This document shows, one piece after another, positions 52,491-60,795 of a stretch of 64,000 bases of DNA; the stretch's first letter is position 1, and every line of letters starts with the position of its first letter. The DNA is taken from positions 72,891 to 136,890 of the forward strand of contig CAZIXE010000001.1 in assembly GCA_964543235.1 (NCBI GenBank), given 5' to 3'. A model generated the notes under the pieces. The model did not search any database, had not been told where the DNA came from, and saw only the letters and a list, made by a program, of their open reading frames with translations. Made by a program: the position numbers and the translations under genes. This stretch comes from JANMMJ01 sp964543235 (GTDB taxonomy: Bacteria; Pseudomonadota; Alphaproteobacteria; Rhizobiales; Aestuariivirgaceae).

Positions 52491-53936
52491 CTATGCGGCA
52501 CTGGCGTATGCGATTGTCCCCATCATGCCGGCGTTCATGTGGTAGAGGTGGTGGCAGTGGAATGCCCAGTTTCCCGGGTTTGTGGCATCGAACATCACGG
52601 TCACGCTGCGACCGGGCGGCACCAGCACGGTATCGCGAAGCGCGCCCTTGACCCGTTTCCCGTCAATGGCGACCACCTTGAAGTAGTGGCCATGGAGGTG
52701 CATCGGATGGGCCATGGAGGTCACGTTCTGCATCGTGAGCTCGACCCGCTCTCCCTCCTTGACCGTGAACACCGTGTCATGCATTGACGGCTTACCGTTG
52801 AGACCCCAGGAATAGTCAGAGCCGCCACCCGTCAACAGGACCAGTTCGCTGCGGGTGACCGGCTCTTCCGGCAGTTCCGCAAGAGCTTCGAGTGTTGCCT
52901 CGAGTACCAGGTCGACGGCCGGGCTCGCCTCGCCCTCCACCGGCACTTGGGTAATGGCTGCACGACGCGTTGCCAGCACAATGCCGGCCCGTGCCGTGAT
53001 GCCCTCGGGCCGAAACAAGATGGGCCAGGTCCCGGACTCGCTCGGTATCGTGATACGAAGATCGGCGCGCTGGGCAATGGCGAGCGGAAACCGCCTGCCG
53101 GAAACCGGCTTGATCGAGTGGCCGTCGACGGCAATCAGTTGTGCTTCAAGGCTACCCGTGTCGATCCACATATTGCTTGCCGCAGCACCATTGATGATGC
53201 GGAGCCGGACCCGCTGGCCTACTTCCACCCTGACGATCTCCGGATCCGCAAGTGTGCGATCATTGGCCAGATAGGCGTCAAAGCTCACATCATTGAGCAG
53301 AATGCCGGACCCAGCCTCGGCTTGGTTGCCCGTGGCGCCGTCATTCGTTTGCCCATGTCCTGTTGCGTGCGACGCGTGCAGCCCGCCGCCGCCGCGCAAT
53401 TCCGCGAGGATCTCCACCGGGTCGCGGAAAGTGAAATCATGCAGCATGATCACATGCTCGATTTCATCAAACAGCGGCCTGGCGGTTTCCTTGATGATCA
53501 ACGGTGCCGCCAGCAGCCTTTGCTCCTGCAGCCCGACATGGGAGTGCATCCAATGCGTCCCCGCAACGAAATTCAGGAACTCGTATGCCACGCTCTGTCC
53601 CGGCCGGATCGGCGGCCGCGGCAGCCGCGGCACACCGTCCATTTCGGCAGGTGGCGTCAGGCCATGCCAATGAATGAGTGAGTCTTCGCTCAGGTCATTG
53701 ATAACTTCCACCCGGAACATCTCGCCGACCACCCCCTCAATGCCCCGGAGGCCCCGCGGACCCTCGATTCCGAAGACCTCCGCCGCGCGGCCGTTGACCT
53801 CGAGCACCCGCTTGCGCAGCCTGAGCTGCGTGCCCGTGCCGGCAGCCGCCTGTGGACGGCCACTGCCGTGGCTCATGCCGATCGCCGTGGCGCCTGCGGC
53901 CCAGAGCAACTCCCGCCTGGTCATTCTGCCGTTCAT
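52491..53936 (-). CDS. Tat-exported multicopper oxidase
   Basis: A 481-residue periplasmic oxidase. The ATG at 53936 has AAGGAG ten bases upstream; the signal is a Tat type (MTRRELLWAAGATAIG). All four copper-binding stretches are present: IHWHG, HWMHSHVG, HPMHLHGH and HCHHLYHMNAGM, the last with the type 1 Cys-His pattern and an axial Met. A Gly/His-rich loop (GGGGLHASHATGHG) interrupts domain 2. Such enzymes oxidise Cu(I), metals or phenols. No copper-export gene is adjacent, so copper resistance is only a suggestion. Confidence 0.92.
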   Translation of the reverse strand: MNGRMTRRELLWAAGATAIGMSHGSGRPQAAAGTGTQLRLRKRVLEVNGRAAEVFGIEGPRGLRGIEGVVGEMFRVEVINDLSEDSLIHWHGLTPPAEMDGVPRLPRPPIRPGQSVAYEFLNFVAGTHWMHSHVGLQEQRLLAAPLIIKETARPLFDEIEHVIMLHDFTFRDPVEILAELRGGGGLHASHATGHGQTNDGATGNQAEAGSGILLNDVSFDAYLANDRTLADPEIVRVEVGQRVRLRIINGAAASNMWIDTGSLEAQLIAVDGHSIKPVSGRRFPLAIAQRADLRITIPSESGTWPILFRPEGITARAGIVLATRRAAITQVPVEGEASPAVDLVLEATLEALAELPEEPVTRSELVLLTGGGSDYSWGLNGKPSMHDTVFTVKEGERVELTMQNVTSMAHPMHLHGHYFKVVAIDGKRVKGALRDTVLVPPGRSVTVMFDATNPGNWAFHCHHLYHMNAGMMGTIAYASAA

Positions 53937-54053
53937 CTGAGCGCTTCTCCTTGCTCGTGCCATCCGGCCATATGTGCGAGGAAGTCACCCCGTTCAAGCG
54001 ACGAGATGGCAATTGCTGCGGCCTGGCTGCAAGTCGCCTGTGTGTACGGCATT

Positions 54054-54788
54054 TCAGGGCGCTGCACTTGCGGTCATCTCCTCGGCGTCGACCACATACC
54101 TCTTGTCGACCACCTTGATCTTCGGCACCGCCCGCTGCGCCTCGAACACGTCATATCCCCGCTTGAGATCCCTCCAGAATGCGGCCCACCGCGAAGCCTT
54201 GTGCCGCGCCATGTTCGCAGCGGTCATCCGGAAGGGAAAGATATGAACGTCGACCGCCGGCTGCCCGGCCCGCAGCGCGGCTTCGACAATGCGATAGATG
54301 TCGTCGACGGCACCATTTGTCATGGCGTAGCAGCCGGCCGAGCTGCATCCGCCATGAACCATCAGGAACGACCCCGTCCTTCCATGCGCCTTGTCGAAGG
54401 CATTGGGAAAACCCAGATTGAAGGACAGGTGCCAGCGGCTGTACGGATTGAGTTGCTCCAGTGCAACCCTGTAGAATCCTTCCGGGGACTGCCTGTCGCC
54501 CTGTTTGAGTTTCGGACCAAGTGTTCCCGACCACCGGCATATGGGGTAGTCTTGGAACAGCAGCCACTTGTCACCGCGCTTCATCCACAGCTCAAGGATG
54601 GATTCCTGCTTGAATATCCGGATGAATGCCGGTTGACCCATGGCCACGTCCCGGCTGTCGAGACGAGCCGGTAGCGTCCTTTTGGACTCCGCTACAGAGA
54701 CCTCATTGCGCTGTAGATAGAACTGGTAGCCGGCAAGTGACAGGACGGCAACAACCACAGCGGCGATAGTCGCGATGATGCGCTTCAT
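54054..54788 (-). CDS. L,D-transpeptidase family protein (YafK-like)
   Basis: A 244-residue protein with an N-terminal signal/anchor (RIIATIAAVVVAVLSLAGY) and a YkuD fold of the YafK subtype. The active site is H145 and C153 in VHGGCSSAGCYAMT. E. coli YafK/DpaA removes Braun lipoprotein from peptidoglycan; in alphaproteobacteria family members attach or detach outer-membrane proteins. The later FPFRMTAANMARH is conserved in the subtype. It lies alone between the oxidase and accA genes. Confidence 0.88.
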   Translation of the reverse strand: MKRIIATIAAVVVAVLSLAGYQFYLQRNEVSVAESKRTLPARLDSRDVAMGQPAFIRIFKQESILELWMKRGDKWLLFQDYPICRWSGTLGPKLKQGDRQSPEGFYRVALEQLNPYSRWHLSFNLGFPNAFDKAHGRTGSFLMVHGGCSSAGCYAMTNGAVDDIYRIVEAALRAGQPAVDVHIFPFRMTAANMARHKASRWAAFWRDLKRGYDVFEAQRAVPKIKVVDKRYVVDAEEMTASAAP

Positions 54789-54828
54789 CGATCCCAGTTA
54801 GCCAAGGCAATCGTGGCGGCAACATGAC

Positions 54829-55785
54829 CTACAAAACCATCCCAATCCTTAAGAATTTGTCACGGCGGTGCCCGCGCAGTGCCTCCGGCTGCATCTCCTT
54901 GAGGTCGGCAAACGCCTTGGCGATGGCCTCGCCGGCCGAGGCAATCGTGTCCTGCGGCGCGCGATGGGCTCCACCCGTGGGTTCTGGAATGACGTTGTCG
55001 ACGATCCCCAGCTTCTTGAGGTCCTGCGCCGTGATCTTCATGGCGCTTGCGGCATCCTGCGCCCGCGAAGGATCATGCCAGAGAATGGACGCAGCCCCCT
55101 CCGGTGATATGACGCTGTAGATCGAGTGTTCGAGCATGAGGACGGCATTGGCCGCAGCGATGGCGATCGCCCCGCCCGAACCGCCTTCGCCGATGATGAT
55201 GGCAACCAGCGGCACCCCGAGTCCGAGGCAGCAGTCGGTTGATCGGGCAATGGCTTCAGCCTGGCCCCGCGCTTCCGCATCAATGCCCGGATAGGCGCCG
55301 GCTGTGTCGACGATGGTGAGAACCGGCAAGCGGAATTTGTCGGCGAGTTCCATGAGGCGGACCGCCTTACGGTACCCCTCCGGTCGGGCCATGCCGAAAT
55401 TGTGTTTAAGCCGCGCCTGTGTGTCGGAGCCCTTCTCCTGGCCAATGACGACGATCGGCTCACCGCGGAACCGGCCAAGCCCGCCAATGATCGCCGCGTC
55501 CTCGCCAAACTTGCGGTCGCCGGCAAGCGGCGCAAAATCTGAAATCAACGCTGCGACATAATCCAGCGTATGCGGTCTTTCGGGGTGCCGCGCGACCTGT
55601 GCCTTCTGCCAGGGAGTAAGCGATTGATAGAGGTCCGCAAGGCTCTTCGCGGCCTTTCTTTCCAGGGCCTTGACTTCTTCACCGATCGCCACCGCCGGGT
55701 CGTTGGCCGCAAGTGCCTTGAGCTCCGCGATCTTGCCCTCAAGCTCGGCCACCGGCGCTTCGAAATCGAGAAAGGAAAGCATCAT
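54829..55785 (-). CDS. accA: Acetyl-CoA carboxylase carboxyltransferase subunit alpha
   Basis: A 318-residue cytosolic subunit that, with AccD, transfers CO2 from biotin to acetyl-CoA for fatty acid synthesis. The N-terminal SFLDFEAPVAELEGKI and the segments GQEKGSDTQARLKHNFGMARPEGYRKA (in part), DTAGAYPGI and EGGSGGAIAIAAAN are diagnostic. It lies 63 bases downstream of xerD on the same strand, the usual alphaproteobacterial arrangement. Confidence 0.97.
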   Translation of the reverse strand: MMLSFLDFEAPVAELEGKIAELKALAANDPAVAIGEEVKALERKAAKSLADLYQSLTPWQKAQVARHPERPHTLDYVAALISDFAPLAGDRKFGEDAAIIGGLGRFRGEPIVVIGQEKGSDTQARLKHNFGMARPEGYRKAVRLMELADKFRLPVLTIVDTAGAYPGIDAEARGQAEAIARSTDCCLGLGVPLVAIIIGEGGSGGAIAIAAANAVLMLEHSIYSVISPEGAASILWHDPSRAQDAASAMKITAQDLKKLGIVDNVIPEPTGGAHRAPQDTIASAGEAIAKAFADLKEMQPEALRGHRRDKFLRIGMVL

Positions 55786-55848
55786 CCCTCAGCATCTGGC
55801 GCCTGGCGGCGCAAACTGGGCGCAAGGTGGCGACGCGGCCATCCGATG

Positions 55849-56808
55849 TCAACCGCGCTTTGCAAGCGGATGGAAGGTCTCCAGCGCGCGTCGTAGCTGG
55901 TCGGTTTGCACATGCGTATAGATCTGCGTCGTCGAGATATCAGCGTGCCCAAGCATCTGCTGGACCGCCCTCAAGTCTGCGCCTCCTTCCAGCAAGTGCG
56001 TGGCGAACGCATGCCGCAGGACATGCGGCGACAGCCGTCGCGGGTCGATACCTGCCTCGGGGGCCAGTTGTTTGAGATCGAGCGCGAAATGCTGCCTGGT
56101 CAGATGGCCGGAACGGCCGTGCGAGGGAAAAAGCCACTTCTTGCCGCCTTGCCCGTGCTTCTCAAGCAGCTCAAGATAGGCAGCGATCGCACGACGCGCC
56201 ATCCCCGATACCGGAACCAGCCGTTCCCGGTCTCCCTTGCCCCGTATGATGAGAAACCGCTCATCGGCCTTGACGGCTGCAACCGTCAGCCCCACCAGCT
56301 CGCTGACCCGCAAGCCTGTCGCATAGAGGAGTTCCAGCAGGCAGAGCAGGCGGTGGGATTTCAGCGCCTGCAGTCCCAGGCCGGTAGCGCAGCGCTGCCG
56401 TGCGGCCTCCACCAGCCTTTCGACCTCGTCGATCGACAAGAGCTTGGGTAGCGGCCGCCTTTTGCGCGGACTGACGACGATCCGGGACGGGTCGGATGCC
56501 GCAATGCCTTCTCCCAGCAGGAAACCATGCAACTGCCTGATGGCAGAAAGGCGCCGTGCCGCCGTCGTCCTGGACAATCCCCGCACTTCGAGATGTTCAA
56601 GGTAGTCCCGGATATGCTCGGGTTGGGCGCTGTCCAGCTCCACGCCTGCCTCGCTCAGAAAGCCCGCATAATCTTCGACATCGCGCTGATAGGCGTCCAA
56701 CGTGTGCGCGGCGGCCCCTCGCTCCGCACTGAGCATTTCGATGAAATTGTCGATGAGACGCGCGCTGCGGGGCGATGACCTGCGGTTACTGCTGCCGGAT
56801 TCTTTCAT
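55849..56808 (-). CDS. xerD: Site-specific tyrosine recombinase XerD
   Basis: A 319-residue recombinase that resolves chromosome dimers at dif with XerC. Catalytic residues are R167 (ATGLRVSEL), K191 (RGKGDRER), H262 and R265 (PHVLRHAFATHLL), H288 (LGHADISTT) and Y297 (QIYTHV). The N-terminal SAM-like core-binding domain is complete. Its chromosomal setting with accA and aroK shows it is the housekeeping recombinase, not a mobile-element integrase. Confidence 0.95.
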   Translation of the reverse strand: MKESGSSNRRSSPRSARLIDNFIEMLSAERGAAAHTLDAYQRDVEDYAGFLSEAGVELDSAQPEHIRDYLEHLEVRGLSRTTAARRLSAIRQLHGFLLGEGIAASDPSRIVVSPRKRRPLPKLLSIDEVERLVEAARQRCATGLGLQALKSHRLLCLLELLYATGLRVSELVGLTVAAVKADERFLIIRGKGDRERLVPVSGMARRAIAAYLELLEKHGQGGKKWLFPSHGRSGHLTRQHFALDLKQLAPEAGIDPRRLSPHVLRHAFATHLLEGGADLRAVQQMLGHADISTTQIYTHVQTDQLRRALETFHPLAKRG

Positions 56809-56929
56809 GGGGCAATGACTTTACGATCTCCGATTGCTCCGGGGGGAAGGATGCAAGCCCCCAGGCACCCGCGTAGACAGCACCACCCAAGCACGCCAAG
56901 ATTAACAGGAAGCGAAGACTGTCAGGCAC
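56786..56929 (-). CDS. Small single-pass membrane protein upstream of xerD
   Basis: A 47-residue protein if started at the GTG at 56929, which has AGGAG nine bases upstream; an ATG at 56998 would add 23 residues unlike a membrane N-terminus. One hydrophobic helix (LRFLLILACLGGAVYAGAWGL) is followed by a short polar tail (EIVKSLPHERIRQQ). Similar short membrane proteins occur between xerD and aroK in other alphaproteobacteria. It overlaps the xerD start by 23 bases, suggesting coupling. Function unknown. Confidence 0.65.
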   Translation of the reverse strand: MPDSLRFLLILACLGGAVYAGAWGLASFPPEQSEIVKSLPHERIRQQ

Positions 56930-57056
56930 CGTTGGCCACTCCTGATTCACTTTGATTATTCTGCCCGGTTTGCCGATGCCCGCCAAGCCACGAGGCAAAA
57001 ACCTTTGCGACTAAGGAGCTTAGACGATAGAAGTGCGCGGACCTTGCTACCTGCCC

Positions 57057-57671
57057 ATGACAACGAGCCGCCGTTCACTGACCAGGGAGATCGAGATCAT
57101 CAGGCAGCGCCTCGATGGTCATGTCATCGTGCTCGTTGGTCTGATGGGAGCCGGCAAGACCTCGGTGGGCCGTCGCCTGGCAGAGCGGCTGGACATCAGC
57201 TTTGTCGATGCGGACCACGAGATTGAGGAGGCGGCGGGCAAGACCATTCCGGAGATCTTTCAGGACCACGGTGAATCCTATTTCAGGGAGGGTGAACGCA
57301 AGGTGATAGCTCGGCTTCTCGGAACCGGACCTCGGGTTCTGGCGACGGGTGGCGGCGCCTTCATGAACGAGGAGACCCGCAGCAACATCCGCCGGGCCGG
57401 TGTTTCGGTCTGGTTGCGGGCCGAATTGCCCCTGCTCATGAAGCGTGTAAAGAAGCGGTCGAATCGCCCGTTATTGCGGACGGACGACCCGGAAGCTGCA
57501 ATGCTGAAGCTGATGGAAACGCGCTACCCGGTCTATGCCCAGGCAGACATCACGATTGATTCCCGTGATGTCGCGCACTCGGCCATGGTTGGTGACATCA
57601 TCAGAGCCCTGGCCGACTGGGAAGGTTGGGAGAGGTTGGAACATGGACAGCCCAGCGCCCGTGCAGGCTGA
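57057..57671 (+). CDS. aroK: Shikimate kinase
   Basis: A 204-residue kinase of the chorismate pathway. Walker A is GLMGAGKT (28-35); DADHEIE gives the shikimate-binding Asp, and GGGAF plus the LID arginines (RSNRPLLR) are present. The ATG at 57057 is preferred; a GTG at 57033 is possible but its Shine-Dalgarno is 14 bases away. It overlaps aroB by 29 bases, forming the usual aroKB operon, and is divergent from xerD and the small membrane protein. Confidence 0.96.
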   Translation: MTTSRRSLTREIEIIRQRLDGHVIVLVGLMGAGKTSVGRRLAERLDISFVDADHEIEEAAGKTIPEIFQDHGESYFREGERKVIARLLGTGPRVLATGGGAFMNEETRSNIRRAGVSVWLRAELPLLMKRVKKRSNRPLLRTDDPEAAMLKLMETRYPVYAQADITIDSRDVAHSAMVGDIIRALADWEGWERLEHGQPSARAG

Positions 57672-58782
57672 GACGGTACCGGTCTCCCTGGGGGCCAGGA
57701 GTTACGACATCGTCATCGGCGAGGGCCTTCTGGCGGACGCCGGGGCCTTGATTGCGCCGCACCTGAAGCGCCCGCTTGTCGCGATCGTGACCGACGAGAA
57801 TGTGGCGCGCGCCCATCTCCCGGCCCTGGAACATAGTTTGAGCTCGTCGGGCATTGCCAGCTCCGTCATCACTCTGCCGCCCGGCGAAGCGACCAAGAGC
57901 TACACGCATCTGGCAACCCTCTGCGACGCGCTGCTGGCCGCCGGGATTGAGCGTGCCGACCGGATCGTCGCCTTTGGCGGCGGAGTCATCGGCGATCTCA
58001 CCGGCTTTGCTGCCGCCATTCTGCGGAGAGGCGTGGGATTTGTTCAGATTCCAACCACGCTGCTGGCCCAGGTCGATTCCTCGGTCGGCGGCAAGACCGG
58101 GATCAATTCGCGGCATGGCAAGAACCTCATCGGGGCCTTCCACCAGCCCCTGCTGGTCTTGGCCGACACCAGGCTCCTCGATTCGCTGCCACGCCGGGAG
58201 CTTGCTGCCGGCTACGCCGAAGTTGCGAAGTACGGCCTCCTCGGCGATCTGCAATTCTTCGAATGGCTCGAGGCCAATATCGAGCGTGTTCTGGCCGGCG
58301 AGGCCTCGGCGCGCATTCATGCCATCAAGACGAGCTGCCAGGCCAAGGCGCGCATCGTGGCGCAAGATGAGACGGAAACCGGCCTGCGCGCGCTCCTCAA
58401 TCTCGGCCACACATTTGCGCATGCGCTCGAAGCCGCCACCGGTTATTCTGACCGCCTCCTGCATGGCGAGGCGGTCGCGATCGGCATGGTACAGGCGTTC
58501 AGGTTCTCCGAGCGATTGGGCATCTGCAGGCCGCAGACCTCCGGCCGCGTTGCCAGCCACCTGGCAAGGGCAGGATTGCCCGTCCATGTATCAGCCATTG
58601 CGGGGTCCCTGCCGGGACCTGAAGCTCTTGCCGCCATCATGCGCCAGGACAAGAAAGCCAGATCCGGCAGCCTGACCTTCATCCTCGCCCGTGCCATCGG
58701 CGACACATTCGTCGCCAATGACGTCAGGGAGAGCGACGTCGTCGCCTTTCTCGAGGACGACATGCGGCACCCATGGCAATGA
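57643..58782 (+). CDS. aroB: 3-dehydroquinate synthase
   Basis: A 379-residue NAD- and zinc-dependent cyclase of the shikimate pathway. I chose the ATG at 57643 (GAGAGG seven bases upstream). Diagnostic segments are FGGGVIGDLTGFAAAILRRG in part, QVDSSVGGKTGINSRHGKN in part and LNLGHTFAHALEA with zinc-binding histidines. It overlaps aroK at its start and the CorC-like gene at its end by ten bases, so all three are co-transcribed. Confidence 0.97.
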   Translation: MDSPAPVQAETVPVSLGARSYDIVIGEGLLADAGALIAPHLKRPLVAIVTDENVARAHLPALEHSLSSSGIASSVITLPPGEATKSYTHLATLCDALLAAGIERADRIVAFGGGVIGDLTGFAAAILRRGVGFVQIPTTLLAQVDSSVGGKTGINSRHGKNLIGAFHQPLLVLADTRLLDSLPRRELAAGYAEVAKYGLLGDLQFFEWLEANIERVLAGEASARIHAIKTSCQAKARIVAQDETETGLRALLNLGHTFAHALEAATGYSDRLLHGEAVAIGMVQAFRFSERLGICRPQTSGRVASHLARAGLPVHVSAIAGSLPGPEALAAIMRQDKKARSGSLTFILARAIGDTFVANDVRESDVVAFLEDDMRHPWQ

Positions 58783-60053
58783 CCCAGGGTTTTGCTGTAT
58801 CCGCCATAGCCGTACTCGTCCTCGCCGCTGCCTTCTTTTCCATGTGTGAGACGGCACTGGCAACCGTCTCCCGTTCGCATCTGCATGAACTCGATCGGCG
58901 CGGCAACCGGCGGGCGACGGCCGTCCTCAGACTTGTCAGCCAGCGCGAATCGACAACTGCCGCTCTTCTTCTGGCCAAGACTGTTCTGATCGTGGCGGCA
59001 GTTGTACTTGCCGCGGCCGCCGCGCTGCATGACTGGGGTGACAGAGGTCTCGCCTACGTGATACCGGCCGCAACACTTGCCATCCTGGTGGTCGTCGAAA
59101 TCATCCCGAAGACGATTGCCGTCCTGCACACCGATCGGCTGGCCATGATGGCGGCGCCGCTTCTCACCATCCTTCTGCCGCCGCTCGCAGCGGTCGTCCT
59201 TGCCCTTGAAAACCTGGTCAAGCGGCTGAGCCGCCTCCTTGGCGCAGACATCAGCCTGTCCCAGGACATCCTTTCTGCCAACCCGGAACTGCGTGGTGCC
59301 ATCGACCAGCACCTCCAGGAGGGAGCCGTCGTCAAGAAGGACCGCGACATGCTCGGCGGCATCCTCGACTTGAGCGAGTTGGAGGTATCCGACGTCATGG
59401 TCCATCGCACCAAGATGCTTTCCTTCGACGCGACCCGCCCGGTAGACAGAATGCTCGACGATATCCTGAAGAGCGGCCACACCCGCGTGCCGGTCTGGAA
59501 AGACAATCCCGACAACATCATCGGCATTCTCAATGCGAAGGATCTGTTTGCCGAAATCCATAGGAACAATGGCGATCCGACCAAGGTGAATGTCGAGGAT
59601 ATCATGTCGCCACCATGGTTCGTGCCGGACACCCGGGCCCTTTCCGATCAGCTCAATGCCTTTCTGCGCCGCCGCTCCCATTTTGCGATCGTTGTTGACG
59701 AGTACGGCGAGATGATGGGGATCGTAACCCTGGAGGACATCATCGAGGAAATTGTCGGCGACATATCCGATGAGCACGATACTGTCGCAGCAGGCATTCG
59801 CCAGCAGCCGGACAAATCCTTCATCATCGATGGCACTGTTCCGGTGCGCGACATCAACCGCGTCCTCGATTGGCGGCTCCCGGAGGACGAGGCCACGACG
59901 ATTGCCGGCCTGGTCATTCACGAAGCCCGCATGATTCCCGTGACCGGCCAGGTCTTCACCTTTCACGGCTACCGCTTCGAGGTCCTGCGCAAACGCCGCC
60001 ACCAGATCACGGCGCTCAGGGTGACTCCCGTTTGGCACTCGCCGCCAGCCTGA
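58773..60053 (+). CDS. CorC/HlyC family membrane protein (DUF21, CBS pair, CorC_HlyC domains)
   Basis: A 426-residue protein. A DUF21 domain with four hydrophobic segments occupies about residues 1-190 (FFSMCETAL is the conserved N-terminal motif), two CBS domains lie at about 205-330 (VSDVMVHRTKML begins the pair; VVDEYGEMMGIVTLEDIIEEIVG closes it, in part), and a CorC_HlyC domain ends the protein. Family members are linked to magnesium or cobalt efflux. It overlaps aroB and meets the BolA-fusion gene tail-to-tail with a 38-base overlap. Confidence 0.93.
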   Translation: MAMTQGFAVSAIAVLVLAAAFFSMCETALATVSRSHLHELDRRGNRRATAVLRLVSQRESTTAALLLAKTVLIVAAVVLAAAAALHDWGDRGLAYVIPAATLAILVVVEIIPKTIAVLHTDRLAMMAAPLLTILLPPLAAVVLALENLVKRLSRLLGADISLSQDILSANPELRGAIDQHLQEGAVVKKDRDMLGGILDLSELEVSDVMVHRTKMLSFDATRPVDRMLDDILKSGHTRVPVWKDNPDNIIGILNAKDLFAEIHRNNGDPTKVNVEDIMSPPWFVPDTRALSDQLNAFLRRRSHFAIVVDEYGEMMGIVTLEDIIEEIVGDISDEHDTVAAGIRQQPDKSFIIDGTVPVRDINRVLDWRLPEDEATTIAGLVIHEARMIPVTGQVFTFHGYRFEVLRKRRHQITALRVTPVWHSPPA

Positions 60054-60741
60054 GCCTCATGGCCTGTGCGCCGGCACATGTATTGCCGCGAAACTGGCTC
60101 GTCTGCTGAATCTCCGGCGGCACTTCGCTCCTGGCGACCGGCTCGAACCCCAGCATCTCGAAAAACGCCGTGGCACTGGCCGTCAGCAGGTAGACTTCTC
60201 GCACTGCCGCGTTGCGCGCCTCGCCCAGCATCTTGAGGGTCATTACCCGGCCAAGCCCCTGCCCCTTTTGTTGGGGCCGGACTGCAACTGAGCGGAGCAG
60301 CGCATAGGGCGGCACCATGTCGAGACCGGCCGCGGCCGCGAGCACGCCGTCGCCCTGCATCATGCCGATAAAGGTCTTACCCGCGAGATCATCAGCGGGC
60401 AGCTTCACGGAATTGAGAAGGTCGATGAGGTCCGGCGCGGCAGCATCGAGTTCCACGAAGTGCAAGTCCTCTTCGGGAGCGACGGCCTCGATGGCCAGCG
60501 CGTGCACGCGCGAACGCATGAGCTCCCCAAGCACTTCATTGACCATCCGATGGCGCGCCACGCGGATCTTCCCGGAGAAGCCCGGCGCCACGATGCGCAC
60601 CCTGAAGTGGCTCTCCCCCATGGGATGCGCCCCGGCATGCCCAACATGCTGCTGCGACTCGTCGATTACCTTCAGAGACAGCGGACTGAGTTCTGCCACG
60701 AGTTTCTGGGTGATCAGTTGTCCAACCGGGCCGAGCGCCAT
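60016..60741 (-). CDS. BolA-family protein fused to an ArsN2-like GNAT acetyltransferase
   Basis: A 241-residue two-domain protein. Residues 1-90 are a full BolA domain (VIDESQQH, MGESHFRVRI, VARHRMVNEVLGELM, VHALAIEAVAP, with the conserved His in RHRMV). Residues about 93-231 are a GNAT domain like ArsN2 arsenic-resistance N-acetyltransferases: ALLRSVAVRP, acetyl-CoA loop Q157-G160-G162 (QQKGQGLGR), YLLTASATAFFEMLGFEPVARSEVP and QTSQFRGNTC. The frame is continuous with no stop between them. The ATG at 60741 has AAGGA seven bases upstream. BolA proteins bind monothiol glutaredoxins and iron-sulfur clusters; the fusion has no obvious precedent known to me. Confidence 0.85.
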   Translation of the reverse strand: MALGPVGQLITQKLVAELSPLSLKVIDESQQHVGHAGAHPMGESHFRVRIVAPGFSGKIRVARHRMVNEVLGELMRSRVHALAIEAVAPEEDLHFVELDAAAPDLIDLLNSVKLPADDLAGKTFIGMMQGDGVLAAAAGLDMVPPYALLRSVAVRPQQKGQGLGRVMTLKMLGEARNAAVREVYLLTASATAFFEMLGFEPVARSEVPPEIQQTSQFRGNTCAGAQAMRLRLAASAKRESP

Positions 60742-60795
60742 ATGTGAATCCTTCAATGACTTGCCCGTAAATGTGGCAGAGCGCATAATTTTGCA

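Noticed and set aside
55849..56808. Tyrosine recombinase as a sign of a phage or integrative element
   Set aside because: All neighbours are housekeeping genes, and the sequence and setting match XerD; there is no att-like repeat or phage gene.
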